Assembly: GCA_041666465.1 (NCBI GenBank)
Contig: JBAYGX010000014.1
Span: 1-19,366, forward strand
DNA: 19,366 bases
Origin: XYC2-FULL-41-22 sp041666465
GTDB lineage: Bacteria; Patescibacteriota; Gracilibacteria; UBA1369; UBA12470
Direction: 5' to 3'
Shown: piece by piece, positions 6,841 through 13,735 of the stretch
Position numbering within the stretch: position 1 is the first letter of the stretch
Layout of the letters: the number at the start of each line of letters is the position of its first letter
Made by a program: the position numbers and the translations under genes
The notes under the pieces: model-generated
What the model was told of the DNA's origin: nothing
Databases searched by the model: none
What the model saw: the letters and a program-made list of their open reading frames with translations, nothing else

Positions 6841-9487
6841 ACCTCTTTGCCTCATCGATCGAATGGACGGCTCCGGTTGTAACCTGTTGCCCGTTTTTAA
6901 ATACTACAAATGCCGGGAATGAGCTAAGATCATAACCCGTAGATACGGCTGTTGCAGTCGAATTAATTCTAACAACGGTTATGCCTGGAGTTGCATTGGC
7001 CCAAGCACGTAGTTCGGCAGATCCTTGAGTTGGTTCAGTCGAACCGTTAACAAATTCGACAATAACGGTTTTTCCACCACTGGAAGCGTCAACAGCTTCT
7101 CTTTGGAAGTCGTCCTGGCTTACATTTGTCATGCCTGTCAAGTCCACGATGGATGAGCCGGTGGCGGATAATGTTTCTACTTTTTTCCCGGGGATGGTTG
7201 ATGCTGCTTCGGGCGGACTCAACCTGGCAGTTTCTGCAGCCAAATCCCTATCCCATGTCGATATAATACCCCTGATACCTTGGCTGAAAGTTGAACCGGA
7301 GGGCAGAACGCTACTATCAGGCATGGTGACGGTATCGCCATTTAGCCGAATGCTTCGTCTTACAGTTATAAGATCTCCAGATGGTTCGAAATATCCTGCA
7401 AAGCCATCACCTTCGACCGCAAAAGCTGTCATATTCGGCACAACTTGAATTGTAACAACACGATCAGCTTTGGCAATCTGGAAAGTAAGGATATTGCTGG
7501 TATCATTTCTTTCCACGGATATTTGGAAAGTGGGATTATCTGTTTTTATGGTTTCAAATAAGCCACCAGTTTTAGTGAATTCCTCCCAGCTCGAATCCAA
7601 TTTCGCTTGCGCCGCTCTTTCGCCTTCGGTCATTGTTTCAGTACCCAATGGCGTATCATCAAGATCCTCATTCGGCTCTTCACCCATTCTCACATTCTCG
7701 CGTTCTTGCATGGAGGCTGCAACAATCCTCAAAACGCCATCGAGATCGGTCCCGGAAGGTATTGTTACACCGGTAGGCAAATTTTCAATACTGATACTCG
7801 AACTCAAGGTCGAACTTGTGGCAAGAAGATGCCCATTGCTATAAGTCGCTTCATTGAAACCGACCTGAGGCTCTTGTATAGCGGCTACAGCAGGATTAAT
7901 TTCAACACGGATTTTTACAGGATTTGTAAAATTTGTAGATCTAAGTCCGATTATTATAGTATCATCTCCATCTTTTGAGCACGACGACGACTCAACATCC
8001 GGATAACTACGTGGAATTTCTGCAAGCATTCCATCCGGAGCGGTAATTGCAAGCAGCTGGCTAGTTAAACGTGCCGTTAACCGAGCATCCGGAGAGTCAG
8101 AAGCCGTTTCAACAACAAGAGGGGCGTCCGTTCTGGTCAACATACTACCTACGGTTATCGTCCCTGGAGCAACATGCCTATCGAAAATTGCCTGTAATGC
8201 TCCTTCTCCATATCCCATCACATCTCCGCGATTTTGAGCATCTTTGCTTACTTTATGAATCTCTTTGAAAGCTTCTCCAACTTGAGTAAGTACTCCGTCA
8301 AGCCGTTCATAGGTACGAATTCTCGCATCGAGTCTTTCGGTACGAGTTGTCCTGTCGCCTTCAGCAGTCGACACTACTTCTGCCGGATTTATTCTTATTG
8401 ATAAAATTTGGTCGTTGGGGACTGTGCCATCTTCATTAGGTGTCGCATTCGAAGTTGCCAATGTCGCATGAACCTCTGCGCTATAACCGGCAGGTTTGCG
8501 TTCAGTTTTTTTTATGTCGACAGTTAAACTTCTAAAGATGCCAAGTACATTTAAAGACTCATATATCTTATCATGAAGAGCATCCATTTCTTCCTTCAAC
8601 TCTTTCGCGGATTTTTCGGTTTCAGTTGCTACTGGTTCTTCAACAACAAGTGGTGGTGGAGTTGGTTCAGGCGGTAGTAGCACCTGTGGCGCTACCAGCG
8701 ACCCAATAATTTCCGTCGCAGCAACACTCTCTGCATTCGTAATAACCCAATCAAGAAATGCTAAATTTTGTGCACGAGTACCCTTGTAAGTTCCTTCAAC
8801 ATTGTTGAAATCAATTTTGCCGGATGTTAATTTCGCATTTATTGCATCAACGCACTCTTCATTTTCTTTCAAATAAGCAGTCCTGGCTGCGAATCCGGTT
8901 TCAAGCCCAAGCGCATTCATTGCGGCATCAATACTGCTTGTGTTTTTTGCTTCCTCCAAAGCGGATAATACCGGCAAGGCAAGGCGACTTTTCCTAGAAG
9001 CATCCAATGCTTCAAGCTGTGCTGGAGAAGGTGCAAGTAAGTCTATAAGAACAGGAGTCCCTCCTACAGGAGTAAACTCAAGTGTCATTTTGAAATTGGC
9101 AGGGTCTTTAGGATCATAAATTACCTTAATTTTGTCACCAGGTTCAGCCTTTGCCGTCAAAAGCCCGCTTCTTTCCGCTCGGATCCAGATATTCAGAACA
9201 TCTTGAACGCCATCTTGTTGAAGTTCGGAAAAATCCATCTCATAAAGGGCTTGAGCAATAGCTTCAGTAAAAGAACCTCCTTGCGTGACAGTTGCTGTAT
9301 ATCCATCTAAGACATCGGTATTCCCGTTTTCTCTTGCCCATGTCTCATTCGCCGTCCTGAATTCCTGGTCGGTTTGGAGAAGTCCTCTCTTTTCGACATA
9401 CTTCTCAGCCGCTTCAGCCTGTCCCATTGCTTCAGTAGCCGGACTCATAAATACCAATCGATTTGGGAAGCAGAATAATCCTTTCAT
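6839..9487 (-). CDS. Large protein of unknown function with C-terminal cysteine-less thioredoxin-like domain
   Basis: An 882-residue protein. The first ~270 residues are helical and unrecognised, then a Pro-rich linker (about 275-290, LLPPEPTPPP). A beta-rich central part follows in which similar segments seem to recur: beta strands ending INPA, then a PSGT/PSGS turn and a helix, for example around 545-640 and 680-780. The last 79 residues (804-882) follow the thioredoxin order: VIVEF strand, helix, ITVVRIN strand, then SSFPAFVVFKNGQQV with the cis-proline at about 858. The place of the usual WCxxC holds NGSTEPTQ, so both redox cysteines are missing. No convincing signal peptide is seen; an alternative start is Met14. 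It has its own promoter and converges on the 911-aa gene. Confidence 0.85.
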   Translation of the reverse strand: MKGLFCFPNRLVFMSPATEAMGQAEAAEKYVEKRGLLQTDQEFRTANETWARENGNTDVLDGYTATVTQGGSFTEAIAQALYEMDFSELQQDGVQDVLNIWIRAERSGLLTAKAEPGDKIKVIYDPKDPANFKMTLEFTPVGGTPVLIDLLAPSPAQLEALDASRKSRLALPVLSALEEAKNTSSIDAAMNALGLETGFAARTAYLKENEECVDAINAKLTSGKIDFNNVEGTYKGTRAQNLAFLDWVITNAESVAATEIIGSLVAPQVLLPPEPTPPPLVVEEPVATETEKSAKELKEEMDALHDKIYESLNVLGIFRSLTVDIKKTERKPAGYSAEVHATLATSNATPNEDGTVPNDQILSIRINPAEVVSTAEGDRTTRTERLDARIRTYERLDGVLTQVGEAFKEIHKVSKDAQNRGDVMGYGEGALQAIFDRHVAPGTITVGSMLTRTDAPLVVETASDSPDARLTARLTSQLLAITAPDGMLAEIPRSYPDVESSSCSKDGDDTIIIGLRSTNFTNPVKIRVEINPAVAAIQEPQVGFNEATYSNGHLLATSSTLSSSISIENLPTGVTIPSGTDLDGVLRIVAASMQERENVRMGEEPNEDLDDTPLGTETMTEGERAAQAKLDSSWEEFTKTGGLFETIKTDNPTFQISVERNDTSNILTFQIAKADRVVTIQVVPNMTAFAVEGDGFAGYFEPSGDLITVRRSIRLNGDTVTMPDSSVLPSGSTFSQGIRGIISTWDRDLAAETARLSPPEAASTIPGKKVETLSATGSSIVDLTGMTNVSQDDFQREAVDASSGGKTVIVEFVNGSTEPTQGSAELRAWANATPGITVVRINSTATAVSTGYDLSSFPAFVVFKNGQQVTTGAVHSIDEAKR

Positions 9488-9496
9488 ATTTGTTTT

Positions 9497-9510
9497 GATT
9501 AAAAATTTAT
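9497..9510 (-). promoter_or_regulatory. Shared 14-nt leader motif ATAAMTTTTTAATC, copy 2
   Basis: Read on the minus strand, ATAAATTTTTAATC begins about at the predicted transcription start and ends 9 nt before the ATG at 9487. It matches the motif at 4022-4035 at 13 of 14 positions. Confidence 0.5.
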
Positions 9511-9516
9511 CACCGA

Positions 9517-9545
9517 ATCATACCACAAAAACAACTTCAAATCAA
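9517..9545 (-). promoter_or_regulatory. Promoter of the 882-aa protein gene
   Basis: On the minus strand, -35 TTGATT (9545-9540), a 17-bp spacer and -10 TATGAT (9522-9517). The spacer ends in TGG, which adds an extended -10 TGn element. The predicted start near 9510 gives a leader of about 23 nt with no Shine-Dalgarno sequence. Confidence 0.7.
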
Positions 9546-9561
9546 CCCACTCCCACTTCTC

Positions 9562-9635
9562 GCTATCAGCTATAAGTTATAAACTACAACCATTCTCATT
9601 GTTGTAAGTTGTCAGTTGTAAGTTACAAGTTACCT
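9562..9635 (+). repeat. Heptamer array (GYTRYAA type) before the DUF4012 gene
   Basis: Nine 7-nt words run in two blocks: four at 9562-9589 (GCTATCA, GCTATAA, GTTATAA, ACTACAA), an 11-nt break, then five at 9601-9635 (GTTGTAA, GTTGTCA, GTTGTAA, GTTACAA, GTTACCT). A C-rich tract then runs to the ATG at 9647. The channel-gene leader at 15541-15578 has the same layout of GTTACAA-type words, C-rich tract and ATG. Confidence 0.8.
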
Positions 9636-9646
9636 CCCCCTCCCCC

Positions 9647-11365
9647 ATGTTCCGACTCAAACAAACAATTTCTCGCGCAAAAGAATTTTTACCCCACAAG
9701 CCTTTTCCGAAAAAGAAAATCATTTTAAACACACTCGCGGCATTTATAATTCTCGCAATCCTTTGGGTGGTTTCCTCTCTCGGACAACTAAGAACTTTCA
9801 TCCCCGATTATTTCAAGCTCGTCGGCACAATTTTCGGCAATCGTACATATCTGATTCTTTTCGAAAACAACAATGAACTTCGTCCAACCGGCGGTTTCAT
9901 TTCCGCTTATGGCGTCCTCGAAATCACTCACGGCTTCCCGACCGGTCTTTCATTCTACGATGTTTACGGTGAAATTGATGATCACGAATACATAGATCCG
10001 CCCTACTATCCGATGCAAGAACTCCTTTGGAGCGAAACTTACGGCGGATACACTTTTCGAGATGCCAATTATTTTATAAATTTTCCCGACTCCGCCACTG
10101 AATTGATCAAATTTTATCAAATCACAAATCCGGAAGCTCAAATAGATGGGATTGTATCCGTTGATTTCTCAACTCTTGAGGACTTGGTAGGACTTTATGA
10201 ACCGGTCGCCGCAGGCGAATTTAGTCTTACGCAAAACAATCTTTTCGAAACCCTGGAGGCGGAAGTTTCCGATATAGATCGTCATAGCGAGGAGGCGTTA
10301 AGTGGCAGAAAAGATGTTATGAAAGATTTAATAAAAAATCTGATTGAAAAAATAATCGCAAGCCCGCTCTCCATAAGAAAACTCTCGGATACGATTATAG
10401 AAAATCTGAACGAAAAACATATAATTATGTGGTTTGAGGATGAGTTTATGGAAAATAAAGTCGCAACTCTCGGTTGGGCGAACACGATGCCCGCAATGGG
10501 CATCTCTTCAGATCTCCTTGCCGTCAACGAAGCAAATCTCGGCGGGATGAAAGATGACAGATATATTTCCAGAAACATTAAGTATGAAGTCGACATACAA
10601 GAAACGGAGATCTTATGCACTCTTACCATTGATATCGACCATTTTGGTGGCGACAATATCCCATTGAGTGGTAACTATAAGGGATATTTCCGCGCATTCG
10701 TTCCTGCCGGTGCGACCCTAGTGAGCGGTACCGACGAAACGCATACGGAAGCGTATGATGACTATCAGGCTTTCGGCGATATAGTTAGGCTGGATACGGG
10801 CGGGAACGAGACACTTACATACACATATTCTCTACCAATCGATATGGTAAAAGACGGTTCGTATACTCTTAACTTGGTGAAACAACCGGGCACCGAAGCC
10901 GATCATTATGAAATTATTGTTCACACTCCGCAGGGCTCAACACTCAATAGCGATAGTTTTGAAACGAAAGAAGAACACGCTTATTTATCACTCGATCTTT
11001 TGCAAGACAAGACTTTAAGTTTAAAAATAAATCCGGACGAAACAGCGCCTCGAATTCACTCTCACGAAATTGTCGAAATGAACAAAATTTACATTGGTTT
11101 TAACGAGCCGCTTGATTGCGAAACGGCATCGGATCCATTCGCTTATTCGATACAAGACACTGACAAAACAATGTCCGGACAGACAGACGTAGTCTACATA
11201 GACACAATCACTTGCGACGGGGGTAATGTTTGGCTAGACACGCTCGGGATGACTAGCCAAGACGAGGAGTTTTACGAGATAACTTTGAGGAATATTCGCG
11301 ACAAACATGGTAACTATATTGAGCCGAATCCGCGGGTGATTACTGTGGTGCAGCGGGGACTGTGA
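9647..11365 (+). CDS. DUF4012 family membrane-anchored surface protein with C-terminal Ig-like domain
   Basis: A 572-residue protein with a short basic cytoplasmic start (KPFPKKK) and one membrane segment at about 25-45, so the rest is probably outside the cell. Residues about 65-170 hold the DUF4012 hallmark: YLILFENNNELRPTGGFI, then GEIDDHEYIDPP and FRDANYFINFPDSA. That resembles the extracellular N-terminal part of LytR-like surface proteins, but no phosphotransfer function is shown. A beta-rich middle follows (about 330-450). The last ~110 residues (APRIHSHEIVEMNKIYIGFN, then EPLD) look like a bacterial Ig-like (Big_5/SbsA) adhesion-type module. The C-rich run before the ATG leaves no room for a Shine-Dalgarno sequence. 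The gene is followed by the inverted-repeat-bounded four-helix gene. Confidence 0.85.
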   Translation: MFRLKQTISRAKEFLPHKPFPKKKIILNTLAAFIILAILWVVSSLGQLRTFIPDYFKLVGTIFGNRTYLILFENNNELRPTGGFISAYGVLEITHGFPTGLSFYDVYGEIDDHEYIDPPYYPMQELLWSETYGGYTFRDANYFINFPDSATELIKFYQITNPEAQIDGIVSVDFSTLEDLVGLYEPVAAGEFSLTQNNLFETLEAEVSDIDRHSEEALSGRKDVMKDLIKNLIEKIIASPLSIRKLSDTIIENLNEKHIIMWFEDEFMENKVATLGWANTMPAMGISSDLLAVNEANLGGMKDDRYISRNIKYEVDIQETEILCTLTIDIDHFGGDNIPLSGNYKGYFRAFVPAGATLVSGTDETHTEAYDDYQAFGDIVRLDTGGNETLTYTYSLPIDMVKDGSYTLNLVKQPGTEADHYEIIVHTPQGSTLNSDSFETKEEHAYLSLDLLQDKTLSLKINPDETAPRIHSHEIVEMNKIYIGFNEPLDCETASDPFAYSIQDTDKTMSGQTDVVYIDTITCDGGNVWLDTLGMTSQDEEFYEITLRNIRDKHGNYIEPNPRVITVVQRGL

Positions 11366-11370
11366 GAATA

Positions 11371-11402
11371 GTATTAAATATCTAGTATAAAGTATAAAGG
11401 GA
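11371..11402 (+). repeat. Left arm of inverted repeat flanking the four-helix gene; GTATAAA heptamers
   Basis: Words GTATTAA (11371), ATATCTA (11378), GTATAAA (11385), GTATAAA (11392), GGGA. Positions 11385-11402 are the exact reverse complement of 11812-11829 (18 of 18). With mismatches the complementarity extends outward over a further ~20 nt. Confidence 0.85.
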
Positions 11403-11411
11403 AGAAGTAAT

Positions 11412-11783
11412 ATGGGAGAAAAAATTACAAAATTTACAGACTTAATAGCATGGCAGGAAGGCCATAAACTTGTTATGTTCATTTATGAGATAACAAAAAA
11501 GTTTCCAAAAACGGAAATGTTTGGACTAACAAGTCAAATGCAGAGAGCGGCGGTTTCAATAACATCAAATGTTACAGAGGGATTCGCGAGGCAATACAGG
11601 GCTGAGAAATTACAATTTTATAGTATTGCAAAGGGTTCACTCTCGGAGTTGCAAAACCAATTGATTATAGCAAAAGACAATGAATATGTTTCGAAAGAAT
11701 TATTTGATAAATTGTTCAATCAGTCTATAACCGTAGAAAAGCTAATTAATGGTTTGGTGAAAAAGATAAGAGCCAGTTTTTGA
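11412..11783 (+). CDS. Four-helix-bundle protein, 23S rRNA intervening-sequence protein (IVP/S23) family
   Basis: The 123 residues follow the family pattern closely: FTDLIAWQEGHKLV helix, FPKTEMFGLTSQMQRAAVSI (helix 2), then TSNVTEGFAR, FYSIAKGSLSELQNQL (helix 3), and a final VEKLINGLVKKI helix. These small pentameric bundles were first found encoded inside intervening sequences of 23S rRNA genes. Related folds include the Avd protein of diversity-generating retroelements. Their exact role is unknown; RNA binding is suspected. Here the gene is free-standing between the DUF4012 gene and guaA and sits inside a perfect inverted repeat, so it looks like an inserted unit. AGGGA lies 10-14 nt before the ATG and is only a weak Shine-Dalgarno candidate. 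Confidence 0.93.
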   Translation: MGEKITKFTDLIAWQEGHKLVMFIYEITKKFPKTEMFGLTSQMQRAAVSITSNVTEGFARQYRAEKLQFYSIAKGSLSELQNQLIIAKDNEYVSKELFDKLFNQSITVEKLINGLVKKIRASF

Positions 11784-11790
11784 TATAAAT

Positions 11791-11807
11791 GTTTTGCGTA
11801 GCAAAAC
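11791..11807 (+). other. Small perfect hairpin after the four-helix gene
   Basis: GTTTTGC, loop GTA, GCAAAAC: a 7-bp perfect stem 8 nt after the stop codon, just inside the right inverted-repeat arm. No T run follows, so it is unlikely to be an intrinsic terminator on its own. It may be a recombination or RNA-processing structure; the role is inferred. Confidence 0.5.
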
Positions 11808-11811
11808 TCCA

Positions 11812-11850
11812 TCCCTTTATACTTTATACCTCATACTTTATACTTACTAC
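11812..11850 (+). repeat. Right inverted-repeat arm and CTTTATA heptamer array ending at the guaA start
   Basis: Words CTTTATA (11815), CTTTATA (11822), CCTCATA (11829), CTTTATA (11836), CTTACTA (11843), then C and the guaA ATG at 11851. Positions 11812-11829 are the perfect complement of the left arm. The words contain TATACT, a fair -10 hexamer; the last copy (11839-11844) is 6 nt before the ATG. Confidence 0.8.
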
Positions 11851-13614
11851 ATGCTCGACAAGATCGCAATCATCGATTTCGGAAGCCAATTCACCCACCT
11901 CATCGCCAACCGCGTTAGAAGGCTTGGTGTTTATTCGGAAATCCATTCAACCGACATAACAGCCGATAAATTAAAAGATTACAAAGGCATAATTATTTCC
12001 GGTGGTCCGGCATCGGTTAACGATCCGAAAACTCAAATAAACCCGAAAATTTACGACCTAAATATCCCAATCCTCGGCGTTTGTTATGGCCATCAAGTTA
12101 CGATACATACACTTGGCGGCCGTGTCGCAAAAGGTGTCGTAGGCGAGTACGGTCTAACGCAATTTACTGTCACAAAAAACATAGGCATTTTTAAGAATTT
12201 ACAAAAAAAATCTTACCAAGTTTACGCCAGCCATTTCGATACGGTTGAAAAAATTCCCGAAGGATTCGAAGTGATAGGTGGGACGAAAAACGATCCTATG
12301 TCGGCAACAGCAAACGAGCAAAGAAAAATTTACACGGTACAATTTCATCCGGAAGTGACTCACACGGAATGCGGAGAAAAAATCCTCGACGCATTTATAG
12401 ATATAACAGGAGCCAAACGCGATTGGTCGATTGAGAAATTTATTTCACAAGAAATCGAATCGATTAACGAAAAAGTTGGCGATAAAAAAGTGTTTATGTT
12501 GGTTTCCGGAGGTGTCGATTCGACAGTTGCTTACGCACTTTTGGCAAAAGCACTCGGCGAGGACAGAGTTTACGCGATGTATGTCGATACCGGTTTTATG
12601 CGAAAAGACGAAACGGTGCACATTAAGAAATCTCTTGCGAGCATAGGTATAAAAAATCTCCACACCGAAATGGCGGGTCCGAAATTTTTTGAGGCATTAA
12701 AAGACATTTACGAACCTGAACAAAAACGCAAAATAATCGGTGATAAATTCTTGGAAATCCAGCGCGATGTCGCTCGTGAACTTAATCTCAACCCGTCAGA
12801 ATGGTTACTCGGTCAGGGGACAATTTATCCTGATACAATCGAATCCGGTGGAACTCGCAACGCAGATAAGATCAAGACTCACCACAATCGCGTTCCCGAA
12901 ATCGAAGAAATGATTCGCCAAGGCAAAATAATCGAGCCGATTAAAGAGTTGTACAAAGACGAAGTTCGTATGGTTGGCGCGCGTTTGGGATTGCCTGAGG
13001 AAATGGTCAATAGACATCCGTTCCCGGGTCCGGGTTTGGCGGTGAGATGTTTGTGTGCGGAGAAGGCGGACGGGGAATACGAAAAATTACCAAACGGGCA
13101 TCTTTTGCCTATAAAAAGCGTGGGAGTACAAGGAGATGAAAGGACTTATCGCCATCCTATGGTTTTGGATATGAAAGAGCCTCATGATTGGAATAAATTG
13201 CGCGCAATCGCTCCTTCGATAACAAACGCAGATTCTCGCATTAATCGCGTACTTGTTGCAGTTGCGATTAAAGATGATGAAATAAAAAAAGTCTCGGTTG
13301 TGAAAAAATATCTCACCCAAGATCGCATAAAAACTCTTCAAGAAGCCGATGCGCTTGTTATGGATGCAATTAAGGAAGAAAAAGATGTTTGGCAATGTCC
13401 GACAGTTCTTGTCCCGCTATCTGTTAATGTTGAAGGCGAAGAATCGATTGTACTCAGACCGGTTTCTTCGCAAGAGGCGATGACGGCGAATTTCACAGAG
13501 CTTCCTTGGGATAAGGTGACGAAACTTGCGGAAAAACTTATGAAAATCCCGGGGATATCGGCTGTATTCTACGATATTACGAATAAACCACCGGCAACGA
13601 TTGAGTGGGAATAA
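11851..13614 (+). CDS. guaA: GMP synthase (glutamine-hydrolysing), long eukaryote-like form
   Basis: It converts XMP to GMP with ATP and glutamine-derived ammonia in purine synthesis. The class I amidotransferase domain has nucleophile Cys78 (GVCYGHQ) and His166/Glu168 (FHPEV). The ATP pyrophosphatase loop SGGVDS is at 219-224, and RHPFPGPGLAVR marks the start of the C-terminal domain. The protein ends in KPPATIEWE, as the family does. At 587 residues it is about 60 longer than E. coli GuaA. The extra part follows LLPIKSVGVQGDERTY (about 418-433) and resembles the human GMPS layout, where that block precedes an inserted dimerisation subdomain. The start at 11851 gives the canonical KIAIIDFGSQ N-terminus; the frame is open further upstream but crosses the repeats. 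Confidence 0.96.
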   Translation: MLDKIAIIDFGSQFTHLIANRVRRLGVYSEIHSTDITADKLKDYKGIIISGGPASVNDPKTQINPKIYDLNIPILGVCYGHQVTIHTLGGRVAKGVVGEYGLTQFTVTKNIGIFKNLQKKSYQVYASHFDTVEKIPEGFEVIGGTKNDPMSATANEQRKIYTVQFHPEVTHTECGEKILDAFIDITGAKRDWSIEKFISQEIESINEKVGDKKVFMLVSGGVDSTVAYALLAKALGEDRVYAMYVDTGFMRKDETVHIKKSLASIGIKNLHTEMAGPKFFEALKDIYEPEQKRKIIGDKFLEIQRDVARELNLNPSEWLLGQGTIYPDTIESGGTRNADKIKTHHNRVPEIEEMIRQGKIIEPIKELYKDEVRMVGARLGLPEEMVNRHPFPGPGLAVRCLCAEKADGEYEKLPNGHLLPIKSVGVQGDERTYRHPMVLDMKEPHDWNKLRAIAPSITNADSRINRVLVAVAIKDDEIKKVSVVKKYLTQDRIKTLQEADALVMDAIKEEKDVWQCPTVLVPLSVNVEGEESIVLRPVSSQEAMTANFTELPWDKVTKLAEKLMKIPGISAVFYDITNKPPATIEWE

Positions 13615-13632
13615 TAGATTTTTCGTTTCTTC

Positions 13633-13735
13633 TCTTCATCCCCTCTTTACTAGCTCACTATCTTAACTAGAAACTAGGTCCTAGTTCCTAGGTCCTCTCT
13701 TCAGCTAGCTCACTAGCCTACTAAGTCCTTCCATC
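13633..13735. repeat. Pyrimidine tract and GNNNCTA word array in the convergent guaA/PAP2 gap
   Basis: The 20-nt tract at 13633-13652 equals 2288-2307, and 13657-13686 equals 303-332 over 30 nt. Words include GAAACTA (13670), GGTCCTA (13677), GTTCCTA (13684) and GGTCCTC (13691). The array runs past the PAP2-fusion stop (13705-13707) and encodes that protein's last residues. Confidence 0.75.

Noticed and set aside
7131..8268. Several plus-strand open frames opposite the 882-aa gene
   Set aside because: They have no family resemblance or start signals, and they overlap a long minus-strand gene with a promoter and domain structure; shadows of its codon pattern.
11412..11783. Diversity-generating retroelement (Avd-type partner)
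   Set aside because: No reverse transcriptase, template repeat or variable repeat is present; the protein matches the IVP family directly.
11794..11850. Upstream start for guaA
   Set aside because: The extension would translate the heptamer array; the KIAIIDFGSQ start at 11851 is canonical.
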